Translations under genes and position numbers: made by a program
In this document: one piece after another, positions 8,232-17,469 of the stretch
Layout: every line of letters starts with the position of its first letter
Numbering within the stretch: the first letter of the stretch is position 1
The notes under the pieces: generated by a model
Told to the model about the DNA's origin: nothing
The model's database searches: none
Seen by the model: only the letters and a program-made list of their open reading frames with translations
Assembly: GCF_018138715.1 (NCBI RefSeq)
Contig: NZ_JAGSHX010000006.1
Location: 9,796,001-9,860,000, forward strand
DNA length: 64,000 nucleotides
Direction: 5' to 3'
Origin: Streptomyces asiaticus
Lineage (GTDB): Bacteria > Actinomycetota > Actinomycetes > Streptomycetales > Streptomycetaceae

Positions 8232-9542
8232 ATGCTTTCGCTTGAATCGGCCCCTGTCATTCGCGCCACCCTGCCCGTTGTCAGCGAGGCCCTGGACGAG
8301 ATCACGGCGCGCTTCTACGGCACCATGTTCGCCGAGCGACCCGAGCTGCTGGACGGACTGTTCAACCGTGGCAATCAGGCCAGCGGCGAGCAGCGCAAGG
8401 CCCTGGCGGGATCGATCGCGGCCTTCGCCCAGGCGCTGCTGGCCGATCCCGAGACCCGGCCCGACGCGCTGCTGTCCCGGATCGCCCACAAGCACGCCGC
8501 GCTCGGTGTCACCGAGGACCAGTACTCGATCGTCCACAAATACCTGTTCCGCGCCATCGGCGAGGTGCTGGGCGATGCCGTCACCGCGGAGGTGGCCTCC
8601 GCCTGGGACGAGGTGTACTGGCTGATGGCCGGTGCCCTCGTCGCCCAGGAGGCCCGCCTCTACCAGGAAGCCGAGGTCGACCCGCGGCACCCGTGGCGGC
8701 AGTGGACCGTCGTGGAGCGGCGGGAGGAGACCCCGGACGTGGCCTCCTTCCTGCTGCGCCCGGCCGATGACGGCCCGCCGCCCGCTGCCCGCGCCGGTCA
8801 GTACGTCAGCGTCCGGGCGCTCATGCCCGACGGAACCCACCAGACCCGCCAGTACAGCCTGTCCAACGCCCTCGGCGACCGGCTGCGGCGCATCACCGTC
8901 AAGCGCGTGGCGAGCGTGGCCGGCGCCCCCGAGGGCGAGGTGTCCCACCAACTGCACCGCACCGTCCGGGCCGGCGGTGAACTCACCCTGTCGGCCCCGT
9001 TCGGAGACGTGGTCCTCGATGACACCGACACCCCGCTCGTGCTGGTGTCCGCAGGTATCGGCTGCACCCCCATGGTCGCGATGCTCGAACACCTCGCCGC
9101 CACCGGTTCGGCCCGGCCGGTCCGTGTCGTGCACGCCGACCGCGCTCCGGCCGACCACGCCCTGCGGGCCGACACCCGCCGTCTCGTGGCCCAGCTGCCC
9201 GAGGCGCGAGCGGAGTTCTGGTACGAACAGGACGCGGCCGAGGAAGCCGGTGCGCGCACGGGCCTGATGGACCTCGACGGACTGGACCTGCCCGCCGACG
9301 CCGATGTGTACCTGTGCGGTGCACTCCCCTTCATGCGCGCCGTCCGCGCCCAACTGCTCCAGGCGGGTGTCCCCGCACGCCGCATCCGCTACGAGGTCTT
9401 CGGCCCCGACCTGTGGCTGGCCCACGCCGAGGGCTGTGACGCCCGGCCGCCGGGCAGCAGGAAGCAGGCCCCACGGACCAGCCGGTCCGTGGGGCCCGGC
9501 CCGTTTACAGCAAGCTGCTCCAGTAGGACCAGAAGCGGATGA
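8232..9542 (+). CDS. hmp: Flavohaemoglobin (nitric oxide dioxygenase)
   Basis: 436 residues as read; family length is near 400. The globin domain (1-140) has Tyr B10 at Y29 and the proximal His in IAHKHAALGV (about H88). The FAD domain has RQYSLSNAL, and the NAD domain has VLVSAGIGCTPMVAMLEHL and the end motif YEVFGPDLWLA. It oxidises NO to nitrate with O2 and NAD(P)H. GAGGAG precedes the ATG. Homology normally stops near LWLA; here the frame runs about 40 residues further through a strong hairpin at 9469-9494, suggesting the ancestral stop was lost or the true end is a few codons away. The catalytic part is intact. Confidence 0.93.
   Translation: MLSLESAPVIRATLPVVSEALDEITARFYGTMFAERPELLDGLFNRGNQASGEQRKALAGSIAAFAQALLADPETRPDALLSRIAHKHAALGVTEDQYSIVHKYLFRAIGEVLGDAVTAEVASAWDEVYWLMAGALVAQEARLYQEAEVDPRHPWRQWTVVERREETPDVASFLLRPADDGPPPAARAGQYVSVRALMPDGTHQTRQYSLSNALGDRLRRITVKRVASVAGAPEGEVSHQLHRTVRAGGELTLSAPFGDVVLDDTDTPLVLVSAGIGCTPMVAMLEHLAATGSARPVRVVHADRAPADHALRADTRRLVAQLPEARAEFWYEQDAAEEAGARTGLMDLDGLDLPADADVYLCGALPFMRAVRAQLLQAGVPARRIRYEVFGPDLWLAHAEGCDARPPGSRKQAPRTSRSVGPGPFTASCSSRTRSG
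9469..9494. terminator. Hairpin terminator after hmp
   Basis: A perfect 11-bp stem (CCCCACGGACC / GGTCCGTGGGG) with a 4-base loop. No U-tract follows, as is common in actinomycetes. It lies between the convergent hmp and VKOR genes and can serve both, yet falls inside the extended hmp reading frame. Confidence 0.75.
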
Positions 9543-10112
9543 GGACCAGGACAGCGATCACGCCGTACCAGCCGGCGAGAAGTATCCAGTGCGTTTCCAG
9601 GACCAGATCGAGAGGGCGCCCCGGCCGGCCGCCGGTACGGGGATGGCTCCCCGGTCGAGGTTGTGCAGCGTGACGTACCAGAACAGGGCGATGGTGACGG
9701 CCCGGACCACGGCGCAGTAGGGGCAGAGCCTGCCGAGCCCGAACAGCGACTGGTAGATCAGCCAGTGCACGAACACCGCACCGGCGAGGGCACCGGCGTT
9801 CAGCGCCAGCCACAGCATCCGGTGCAGACGGGCTCCGGTGAGCACGGCCAGTCCGAGGACGGCGACCGCGGCGAAGGCGCCGAGGCCGAGCAGCATGTTG
9901 GGGAATCCGAAGGCGCTGCCCTCCGGACTGGACATGACGCCGCCGCAGCTGACGATCGGGCTGATGTCGCACGGCGGCTGATACGCCGGGTCCTTCAGCA
10001 GCCGCCAGTCATCCACCGTGAGTTGGAAGGAGGCGAGCCAGCCGACGGCCCCGGTCAGGGTCAGCAGCCAACCGGTGCGCCGATCCGCCCGTCCGGGGCG
10101 GGCCCGACTCAT
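9505..10112 (-). pseudogene. Vitamin K epoxide reductase (VKOR) family protein, frameshifted near C-terminus
   Basis: Starts [19 protein letters not shown] at 10112. It contains four to five membrane helices, the VKOR cysteine region ([31 protein letters not shown]) and the redox motif CPYC ([19 protein letters not shown]). Bacterial VKORs reoxidise DsbA-like thioredoxins with quinone. After LHNLDRG the frame breaks near 9620; the expected last helix ([29 protein letters not shown]) continues one frame over and stops at 9505. Only the final helix is affected, so a short truncated product might persist, or the break is a sequence error in a GC run. The start overlaps the stop of the narI remnant (ATGA). 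Confidence 0.8.
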
Positions 10113-10430
10113 GCGGCGCGCCTGGTACGCGATGCGGGAGCCGAGCCGGTGCGCACCACTGGTGCCGGAGTGGCCGCGCGGCGTCGGTAGACCAGGTAGG
10201 GGCGGATGAGACAGCCGATCGGGGCGCTCCAGACGTGGACCAGGCGGGTGAACGGCCAGGCCGCGAAGAGCAGGCACGCGCTCAGGACGTGCAGCTGGAA
10301 CAGGAGCGGCGCCCCGGCGATCGCCTCGGGGTGCGGGTGGAGGTCGAAGACGCCGCGGAACCAGACCGAGACGGTCTCGCGGTAGTTGTAGCCGGGCCCG
10401 AAGACGTTGTGCGCGGCCGTGGCGCTGATC
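10109..10430 (-). pseudogene. narI: narI (nitrate reductase gamma subunit), C-terminal fragment
   Basis: Encodes the last ~105 residues of the membrane cytochrome b subunit of respiratory nitrate reductase: [72 protein letters not shown] late haem-ligating His lies in FQLHVLSA or RLVHVWSAP. The N-terminal helices are gone: the sequence joins a piece of narG near 10430, so narH, narJ and most of narG and narI have been deleted. It ends with an ATGA overlap onto VKOR, the ancestral operon order. Confidence 0.85.
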
Positions 10431-10583
10431 CCAGGCCGCCACCGGGTTGCCGAGGCGGCGGCGCGCCGCGCGCCACGGCTTCAGCAGCGCACCCCGCACA
10501 TACGGGTAGCGGACCCGGCTGGGCGAGTAGGTGTACCAGGAGAACGACGCGCCGCGTGGGCAGCCCCGCGGTTCGTACTCGGG
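10430..10583 (-). pseudogene. narG: narG (nitrate reductase alpha subunit), internal fragment
   Basis: Some 50 residues of the N-terminal region of NarG survive: [21 protein letters not shown], then [27 protein letters not shown]. This is the segment just after the Fe-S ligating region in NarG. Upstream it abuts, at 10583/10584, a truncated narK on the opposite strand; downstream it is joined out of frame to narI. The fragment proves that a full narGHJI operon once stood here. Confidence 0.85.
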
Positions 10584-11255
10584 GCGGTGGCCGCCCTGGC
10601 GCTGCGCGATGCGCCCGGCCGTACGGTGCCCACCGAATCGCTGGGCCGCCGCCTCGCCGCCACCCTCGGGCTCGGCATCACCTGGCAGGCATCCGCCCTG
10701 TACGCGGTGGCTTTCGGCGGCTACGTCGCCTTCTCCGTCTACCTGCCCACCTACCTGAAGACCGGCTACGGACTGACCCAGACGGGCGCGGCGAACCGCA
10801 TGGCCGGCTTCGTGCTGCTGGCGGTCGTGATGCGCCCGATCGGCGGCTGGCTGTCGGACCGCATCGGCCCGGTGCGGGTGCTCGACGCGACGCTGGCCGT
10901 GGTCCTCGTCGCGGCCTTCACCCAGTCGTTCACACCGTCCCTGGCGCCGGTGGCGACGATCACGTTCCTGGCGATGGCCGCCGCGCTCGGCGCGGGCAGT
11001 GGCGCCGTCTTCGCCCTGGTCGCTCTGCTGGCCCCGGCGGACAAGGTCGGCCCGGTCACCGGCGTCGTCGGCGCCGCGGGTGGCCTCGGAGGCTTCGTCC
11101 CACCACTGGTGATGGGCTCGCTGTACGGCGCGTACGGCTCGTACGCCCTCGGCCTGGTCCTCCTCGCGGTGGTGGCGGCCGCGGCTCTCACCTTCACCGG
11201 CACGGGCGTGCGCCACGCGGGCACCCGGCGGACTCCCGCACCCCAGGCGCACTGA
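10584..11255 (+). pseudogene. narK: narK (nitrate/nitrite MFS transporter), C-terminal half
   Basis: About 223 residues of a NarK-type major-facilitator transporter remain: [66 protein letters not shown], and the nitrate-signature-like glycine-rich helix [18 protein letters not shown] followed by [20 protein letters not shown]. Six C-terminal helices are intact but the N-terminal half is missing, replaced by narG sequence from the other strand. A single deletion therefore removed the 5' ends of the divergent narK and narG genes. Confidence 0.85.
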
Positions 11256-11452
11256 GCGGGAAAAGAGAGCCACACGATGGCCTGACGGTTCCTTCCCTCC
11301 CTCCGCGTGGCACCCTCGACCGGCCGACGGCACGCGCCGGGCGCCGGGACCGCCCGCGCGCCGCCGCCGAACCGCTCCCCGGGGCGCCGTCGATCCGCGT
11401 CCACGCGTCGGGCATTCTGGTGAGGTCGGCGTGAGGGAAAAGGGGAGCAACT

Positions 11453-12768
11453 GTGGTGGACGAGTGCGGCCATGAGCCCCGCGACACCCCGGTGTCCGGG
11501 GTCTTGCCCCAGTTGCGGCTGGATGAGCTGCTGGAGGGTCTGCAACAGCAGGTGGCGCAGGTGCGGTCGGCACGCGACCGCATCCACACGCTGCTGGACG
11601 CCGTGCTCGTGATCGGCTCCGACTTGGAGCTGGAGGTGGTGCTACAGCGCATCGTGGAGTCGGCCGTCAGCCTGGTCGACGCGGAGTACGGGGCGCTCGG
11701 GGTGCTGGGCGAGGAAGGCACGATCAAGCAGTTCCTCACCGTCGGCATCGACGAGGAGACCATCGCGGGAATCGGTCACTACCCGCGCGGTGAGGGCATC
11801 TTGGGGCTGCTGATCCGCCACCCGGAGCCGCTGCGCCTGGCCAACCTGGCGCGGCATCCCTCCTCCGTGGGTTTCCCGTCCGGGCACCCGCCGATGACCA
11901 GCTTCCTCGGCACCCCGATCAAGGTGCGCGAGCAGGTCTTCGGGAACCTGTACCTGACCGACAAGCAGGGCGCCACGGAGTTCGACGCCGACGACGAGGC
12001 GGTGCTGCGCACCCTGGCCGCGGCGGCCGGTGTGGCGATCGACAACGCTCGGCTGTACGACGACGCCCGCCGTCGGCAGCGGTGGCTGGCGGCGAGCAAC
12101 GAGCTGACCCGCAGTCTGCTGTCCGGGACCGAACCCGCCGCGGTCTTGGAGTCCTTCACCGCCACCCTGCGGGAGATGGCCGGCGCGGACCTGGTCACCC
12201 TGGCCATCCCGGTCGGCGACAGCGGCGAGCTGGTCATCGAGGCCGCCTCCGGACCGCGCGCGGAGGATGCGCGCGGTCTGGTCCTGGGTGCCGCCACGCT
12301 GGCCGCGAAGGTCTTCGCCTCCGGGGAGACCATCACCAGCGACGCGGTCAGTGCCGATCCGCGCGCCACCGGTGGCAGCGCCGCCGTCGTGGAGCTGGGC
12401 CCCGCGTTCCTCGTCCCCCTCGGCACCCGCGACCATGTGCGGGGCGTGTTGCAGGTGGCCAATGTGCCGGGCGGGCCGGTCTTCACCGACGCCGTCATCG
12501 ACATGGTGATCGGGTACGGCAATCAGGCGGCGCTGGCGCTCGAGGTCGCCGAGCACCGGCAGGACGCCGATCGCATGCTGGTCCTCAACGACCGTGACCG
12601 GATTGCCCGCGATCTGCACGACCTCGTCATCCAGCGGTTATTCGCCGGGGCGGCCTGGCCAACCTCCAGCAACGCGCCGAGGAACTGGGCGGCTCCTTCT
12701 CCCTCCGCCCGAACGAGCCGAGCGGCACCGTCGTGGAATGGGCCGCGCCGCTGCACGCCGCCCCGTGA
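11453..12768 (+). pseudogene. DevS-like GAF-GAF sensor histidine kinase with ATPase core deleted
   Basis: Starts at GTG 11453 after AGGGGAG. Two GAF domains follow (first about residues 50-200 with VDAEYGALGVL and GFPSGHPPMTSFLGTPI; second about 215-375), as in haem-sensing DevS/DosT. The HisKA_3 phospho-acceptor helix is present (DRDRIARDLHDLVIQRLF). Directly after LF the frame changes, and the remaining bases to the TGA at 12766-12768 encode, in another frame, only the very end of a HATPase domain (GLANLQQRAEELGGSFSLRP...VVEWAAPLHAAP). The N, G1 and F boxes, roughly 100 residues, are gone. It cannot autophosphorylate but could still dimerise and sense. Confidence 0.85.
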
Positions 12769-13123
12769 GTGGGGGCGAGATTTCAGGCTCAGCGCAGCGC
12801 GTGGACCACGGAGTGGAGCAGTGCGAAGAGCTCCGGCGGTGCGAGGCTCGAGCGGCTGGACGTACTCGGGTGCCTCGACCGCGCCTCCGCGCCATCCACG
12901 CCGAGAGCGCTCACGGCTGCGATCCCCGCCGCGGCGAGCGTGGACCGGCGGCTCAGGACGGCTGAGGCTGCGGCTCCGTGTCCTATGGGCGGCCGCCGCT
13001 GGTCCGCACCACCCGCATGCACACCCGCCGGGAGAAGTGGCCACGGCGGGAGACGGTCGACGGCGTCCGCCACGTGTGGGTGCGGGAGCTCTGCCGGTCA
13101 AGGGTGCGTGCGATGCTCGTCGC
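12769..13123. other. Unassigned remnant region
   Basis: No intact gene. On the minus strand a Tat-like stretch (SRRSTLAAAGIAAVSALG) is encoded near 12890-12950 without a convincing start. It may be the stump of a secreted enzyme gene. Nothing else is recognisable. Confidence 0.25.
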
Positions 13124-13531
13124 ATCTACCGCGAGGAAGCCGACCCGGACTTCGACGGAGCGACCGAGGCGGGCACCCCCTACTGCGCCCCGGGCACCCC
13201 CGGCTGTGACGCCGACTACGACTACGCCACCCGGCCGCCCGACGCGTTGCTGCCCATCGGCAGGGACTCGGACGTCTACGCCCGCATGGTGCGCCAGGCC
13301 GGTCGGGGCGCGCTGCTGCGCTACTACCGCGTCGAGGACGGCACGCACGTCGACTCCCTCGTCGACACCTTCCCCGACAAGCTGCGCCCGATGGTCCCCT
13401 GCCACCGCTCCGCCTTCGAGGCACTGGAACGGTGGCTGGCCGGAAAGGGCCGCCCCCCGGCGGACCACACGGTCCGGCGCCCGGCCGACGCGGACCCCGC
13501 GACACTGCTCACGAGCTGCCCGCTGGACTAG
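13124..13531 (+). pseudogene. Tannase/esterase-like alpha/beta hydrolase, C-terminal fragment
   Basis: About 130 residues: YDYATRPPDALLPIGRDSDVYARMVRQAGRGALLRYYRVEDGTHVDSLVDTFPDKLRPMVPCHRSAFEALERWLAGKGRPP. The GTHVDS segment matches the position of the catalytic His of alpha/beta hydrolases. The nucleophile Ser region is absent. The same frame is open upstream into the DevS remnant only because stops are rare here; the two are unrelated. Ends at a natural TAG. Confidence 0.55.
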
Positions 13532-13662
13532 CGGCCTCCGGGCGGCCTGGCCGCGGTCGGGGCGCACCGGGAAGCGAAATTCGTCGCGCAGACCCTCAGC
13601 GCGGTGCTGTGGGAAAGCCACGCGCGGAGGCGCAGACTCGCTGTCGCGCGCGGCGGTGACTG

Positions 13663-13765
13663 TCAGCCGAACCAGGTGGCCTGGAGCATCACGATGCGCT
13701 TGCCGCGCCTCGCCCGCCCGGATGAACGCCTTCTGCATGTCTTCGAAGCCGCGGGAGATCCCCGT
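13663..13765 (-). pseudogene. Medium-chain dehydrogenase/reductase, C-terminal stub
   Basis: The minus strand encodes ISRGFEDMQKAFIRAGEARQ and then, after a one-frame switch, GKRIVMLQATWFG before TGA. This resembles the C-terminal end of a zinc-type alcohol dehydrogenase. Only ~35 codons remain. Confidence 0.4.
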
Positions 13766-13862
13766 GCCCCGCTGCCCGGTGCCGACGCGCCGTGGACGGC
13801 AGGGCAGACTGTCGGCGGGCCACGCGGTGACGAGGCGCGGCGACGAGACCGGGAGGGGACCG

Positions 13863-14541
13863 ATGACCGGCACGTCCGCCCACCAGCACTCGGAGACAGC
13901 CGGACCGGTACACGTCACCGTGTGGGAGGACGGTGGAGCGGGCCTCCCATCCGTCGTCCTGGTCCACGGGATTCTCACCTGGGGTGACGACGAGCAATAC
14001 GGCTTCGCGGCGCAGCGCCCGCTGGCCGACCGGCACCGGCTGCTGGTGATGGACCGCAGAGGTTACGGGCGCAGCCCGGACATCGCGCGCAGCGACTGGT
14101 CGATCGATGCCGAGGACATCGTCGGGCTCCTCGGTACCGGGGCCCATCTGGTCGGACACGCGTACGGCGGCGTCAGCGCGATGGCCGCCGCCGTACGCCG
14201 TCCCGACCTGGTCCACTCGCTCACCCTGATTCAGCCCGGCGCGCTGCGGCCCGCCGAACGTCACCCGGTCGTCGCCGAGGCGCTGGCGCGGGCCCGCGCG
14301 GCCACCGCCGCGCTGCCCGAAGACCTCACGCCCAGGAGTTCCTGAGCGCGGCTACCGCATCGGTCGGCATGGCGACACCGGAGCCGACGCCGGCGAGCCG
14401 CTGATCGCCTGCGCCGACCATGTCGCGGCGGCGATCGGAGCCGACCACCTGATCGTCCCCGGCTACTACCCACACACGCAGCAGCCCGAACGAACCAATG
14501 CCGCACTGCGGGAGCTATGGGACCACGCCGAGCGAGCGTGA
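13863..14541 (+). pseudogene. Alpha/beta hydrolase with internal deletion
   Basis: MTGTSAHQHSETAGPVHVTVWEDGG opens an alpha/beta hydrolase: the oxyanion motif HGI(LT), strand LLVMDRRGYGRSPD and the nucleophile elbow in HLVGHAYGGVSAM, where the usual Ser is replaced by Ala (GHAYGG instead of GHSYGG). The frame stops at 14345 after LPEDLTPRSS. In the +1 frame the C-terminus follows (GEPLIACADHVAAAIGADHLIVPGYYPHTQQPERTNAALRELWDH), ending at 14541 with the catalytic-His region. About 80-100 residues between the halves are missing. Confidence 0.7.
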
Positions 14542-14580
14542 CCGCTTCGTGGAACCGCCGGCCGAGAACACGGAGGGCTC

Positions 14581-14904
14581 GTGATGAACCACAACCTGGC
14601 CGCGCTGACGGCCGCGACCGCCTTCACCTGGTTGGGCATGGTGGTGGGCATCTCCCTGCTGGAGACGCCCCTCAGATTCCGCGCGCTTCGAGCAGATGTC
14701 GAACAAGACGCGGAAGCCACTCGTCTGGGCCTGGGCATCGGCCGACTGGTCTTCCGCGCGCTCAACACCGCCGAGGCGGTCCTCGCCGCTGTGATCGTGG
14801 TGACTTCAGCGTGGCGCCCGGGGGCGGCCGGGAGTGGATCTGGACCCGCCGGTTCCGCTGCGTCTAGCCTTGGCCACGACCTGACGTCCCATCATGTGGC
14901 ATGA
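14581..14904 (+). pseudogene. Small integral membrane protein, probably truncated
   Basis: Starts GTG 14581 / ATG 14584 (MNHNLAALTAATAFTWLGMVVGISLLETPLRFRA) with a hydrophobic first helix, then GLGIGRLVFRALNTAEAVLAAVIVVTSAWRP as a second helix. Related actinobacterial proteins usually have further helices; here the sequence dissolves into a Ser/Gly-rich run after AWRPGAAG, suggesting loss of the rest. Immediately downstream of the hydrolase remnant. Confidence 0.45.
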
Positions 14905-15002
14905 GCGGGGCCGTCGTCGTGACCTGTCGTGATGTCCCGTGCCGTGCGCCATGGGTGCGTACGGCCGGTGACCGCCGCCGCTCGCCCAGGAAGCGCTCTC
15001 TC

Positions 15003-16223
15003 ATGACGACCACCCCCTCCGCGGCGCCCGACATCCTCTCCCCGGAGTTCGCGGCGGACCCGTACCCCGCCTACCGGACCATGCGCGAGGACTTTCCACT
15101 GATCCACCACCACACGACCGACGGCTACATCATCTCCCGCTATGAGGATGTCGCCCGGGCCTTCAAGGACCCGGTGTTCACCAGCCACAACTACGACTGG
15201 CAGATCGAGCCGGTGCACGGCCGGACCATTCTTCAGATGGACGGGCGTGAGCACTCCGTGCGTCGCGCGCTGGTGGCGCCCGCCTTCCGCGGGAAGGACT
15301 TACGGGAGAAGTTCCTGCCCGTCATCGAGCGCAACTCCCGGGACCTCATCGATGCCTTCCGGGACGCGCCGGAAGCCGATCTGGTGGGACAGTACGCGAC
15401 CCGCTTTCCGATCAACGTGATCGTCGACATGCTCGGGCTGGACCGGGCGGACCACGGCCGGTTCCACGTCTGGTACACCTCGATGGTCGACTTCCTGGGC
15501 AATCTGAGCCAGGACCCCGAGGTCGCGGCGGCGGGGCTGCGCACCCGGGACGAACTCGCCGCCTACATGATCCCGATCATCCGGGACCGGCGCAGCCACC
15601 CGGGTGACGAGCTGCTCTCCGTCCTGTGCACCGCCGAGATCGACGGCACGCGGATGAGCGACGAGGACATCAAGGCGTTCGTCAGCCTGCTCCTCGCGGC
15701 GGGCGGGGAGACGACGGACAAGGCCATCGCCGGTCTCTTCCGTAATCTGCTGGCCCATCCGGAGCAACTGGCGGCCGTGCGCGAGGACCGTACGCTCATC
15801 CCGGCGGCCTTCGCCGAGACGCTGCGCTTCACGCCTCCGGTGCACATGATCTTCCGTCAGCCGCGCGAGGACGTGGAGGTGAGCGGTGGCACGATTCCGG
15901 CGGGTGCCACCGTCACCTGTCTGATCGGGGCGGCCAACCGTGACGAGGGCCGTTACGCCGATCCCGACACGTTCAACATCTTCCGCGAGGACCTGACGAC
16001 CGGCAGCGCCTTCTCGGCCGCCGCGGACCATCTGGCTTTCGCGCTCGGGCGGCACTTCTGCGTGGGGGCGCTGCTGGCGAAGACCGAGGTGGAGGTGGGC
16101 GTCAACCACCTGCTGGACGCCTTCCCGACGATGGCCTTCGCCGATGGTGAGGCCCCCACCGAGACAGGGGTGTTCACCCGGGGCCCGGGCTCGCTGCGGG
16201 TGCGGTTCACCCAGCGGGCCTAG
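15003..16223 (+). CDS. Cytochrome P450
   Basis: 406 residues, full length for a soluble bacterial P450. The I-helix oxygen-activation motif is LLLAAGGETTDKAI (acid-alcohol ET), the ExxR pair is ETLRFTPP, and the haem-thiolate loop is FALGRHFCVGALLAKTEV. It starts MTTTPSAAPDILSPEFAADPYPAYRTMRED; AGGAAG precedes ATG 15003. It is convergent with the acyl-CoA operon and stands alone, so its ferredoxin partner must be encoded elsewhere. Substrate unknown. Confidence 0.93.
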   Translation: MTTTPSAAPDILSPEFAADPYPAYRTMREDFPLIHHHTTDGYIISRYEDVARAFKDPVFTSHNYDWQIEPVHGRTILQMDGREHSVRRALVAPAFRGKDLREKFLPVIERNSRDLIDAFRDAPEADLVGQYATRFPINVIVDMLGLDRADHGRFHVWYTSMVDFLGNLSQDPEVAAAGLRTRDELAAYMIPIIRDRRSHPGDELLSVLCTAEIDGTRMSDEDIKAFVSLLLAAGGETTDKAIAGLFRNLLAHPEQLAAVREDRTLIPAAFAETLRFTPPVHMIFRQPREDVEVSGGTIPAGATVTCLIGAANRDEGRYADPDTFNIFREDLTTGSAFSAAADHLAFALGRHFCVGALLAKTEVEVGVNHLLDAFPTMAFADGEAPTETGVFTRGPGSLRVRFTQRA

Positions 16224-16276
16224 GCGCGGGCCGGGGATGGGAGCTCCAGAACGGCGGCTCCCGGAGTCCGTCCGGG

Positions 16277-17467
16277 TCAGCGGAAGGCCGTGTGCCCGGT
16301 CAGGGCCTGGCCGAGTGCGAGGGTGTGCATCTCGGATGTGCCCTCGTAGGTGAGGACGGACTCCAGGTTGTTCATGTGGCGGATGACCGGGAATTCGAGG
16401 GAGATGCCGTTGGCGCCCAGGATCGTCCTGGCCGTGCGGCAGATCTCGAGTGCTTCCCGTACGTTGTTGAGCTTGCCGAGGCTGATCTGCGCCGGGTGGA
16501 CACCGTCTGCGGAATCCTTGAGGTCCGCCAGCCGCATCGCGGTCATCGTCGCCTTGTGCAGTTCCAGGGCCATGTCGACCAGCTTCTGCTGGGTGAGCTG
16601 GAAGGCCGCCAGGGGCTTGCCGAACTGCTCGCGCCGGGCCGCGTAGTCGGCGGCTGTGCGCCAGGCCGAGCGGGCCGCGCCGGTGACGCCCCAGACGATG
16701 CCGTAGCGCGCCTCGTTCAGGCAGGTGAGCGGGGCGGAGACGCCCTGGGCCCGGGGCAGCGCCGCGGATGCGGGCAACCGGACGGAGTCCAGGACGAGTT
16801 CGCTGGTGACACTGGCCCGCAGGGACATCTTGTGCTTGATCTCGGGTGCGCAGAAGCCGGGGGTGTCCGTGGGTACGACGAAGCCGCGGATGCCGTCGTC
16901 GGTGCGCGCCCAGACGACGGCGACCGCCGCCACCGAGCCATTGGTGATCCATGTCTTGCGGCCGTCGAGGATCCAGTCGCCACCCTCGCGCCGGGCGCGC
17001 GTGCGCATCGACGAGGGGTCCGAGCCGTGGTCGGGTTCGGTCAGGCCGAAGCAGCCGATGGCCTGGCCCGCCGCCATACGCGGCAGCCACTGGTCCTTCT
17101 GTTCCTCGGAGCCGAAGCGGTGGATCGCGAACATGGCCAGGGAGCCCTGTACGGAGACGAAGGAACGCAGGCCCGAGTCGCACGCCTCCAGCTCACGGCA
17201 GGCCACCCCGTACGCCAGGGCGGACATGCCCGCACAGCCGTAGCCGTCGAGATGCATGCCGAGCAGGCCCAGCTCTCCGAAATCGCGGGCGAGGTCGGCC
17301 AGGGTGGGGAGCTCGCCCTGTTCGAACCATCCGGCGATATGCGGTTCCACCTTGTCGGCCAGGTAGTGGCGGACGGTGTCGCGGACGGCCCGCTCCGTGT
17401 CGGTGAGCAGGGACTCCAGGCCGAGCGGGTCGACCGGGTCGATCGGGCCGAGCGTGGTGGACGCCAT
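16277..17467 (-). CDS. gcdH: Acyl-CoA dehydrogenase, glutaryl-CoA dehydrogenase-like
   Basis: 396 residues. FAD-binding signature LTEPDHGSDPSSMRTRARR; WILDGRKTWITNGSVA; C-terminal RTILGANGISLEFPVIRHMNNLESVLTYEGTSEMHTLALG, in which YEGT carries the catalytic Glu at the position used by glutaryl-CoA dehydrogenases. That enzyme oxidises and decarboxylates glutaryl-CoA to crotonyl-CoA. It is the last gene of a leftward operon, 2 bases after the CoA-transferase stop. AGGAG lies 8 bases before ATG 17467. The pairing with a CaiB-type transferase supports the glutarate reading; substrate still inferred. Confidence 0.88.
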   Translation of the reverse strand: MASTTLGPIDPVDPLGLESLLTDTERAVRDTVRHYLADKVEPHIAGWFEQGELPTLADLARDFGELGLLGMHLDGYGCAGMSALAYGVACRELEACDSGLRSFVSVQGSLAMFAIHRFGSEEQKDQWLPRMAAGQAIGCFGLTEPDHGSDPSSMRTRARREGGDWILDGRKTWITNGSVAAVAVVWARTDDGIRGFVVPTDTPGFCAPEIKHKMSLRASVTSELVLDSVRLPASAALPRAQGVSAPLTCLNEARYGIVWGVTGAARSAWRTAADYAARREQFGKPLAAFQLTQQKLVDMALELHKATMTAMRLADLKDSADGVHPAQISLGKLNNVREALEICRTARTILGANGISLEFPVIRHMNNLESVLTYEGTSEMHTLALGQALTGHTAFR

Positions 17468-17469
17468 GG

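Noticed and set aside
9558..11573. A 671-codon minus-strand frame covering narG remnant and VKOR
   Set aside because: Contains unrelated gene pieces and the antisense of narK; continuity is only absence of stops.
12789..13073. Minus-strand frame with Tat-like SRRSTLAAAG stretch
   Set aside because: No start with a ribosome site and no mature domain; mentioned only as a possible relic.
11453..13531. Apparent kinase-esterase fusion of 692 codons
   Set aside because: The middle is out-of-frame kinase tail and intergenic DNA; the two ends belong to different broken genes.
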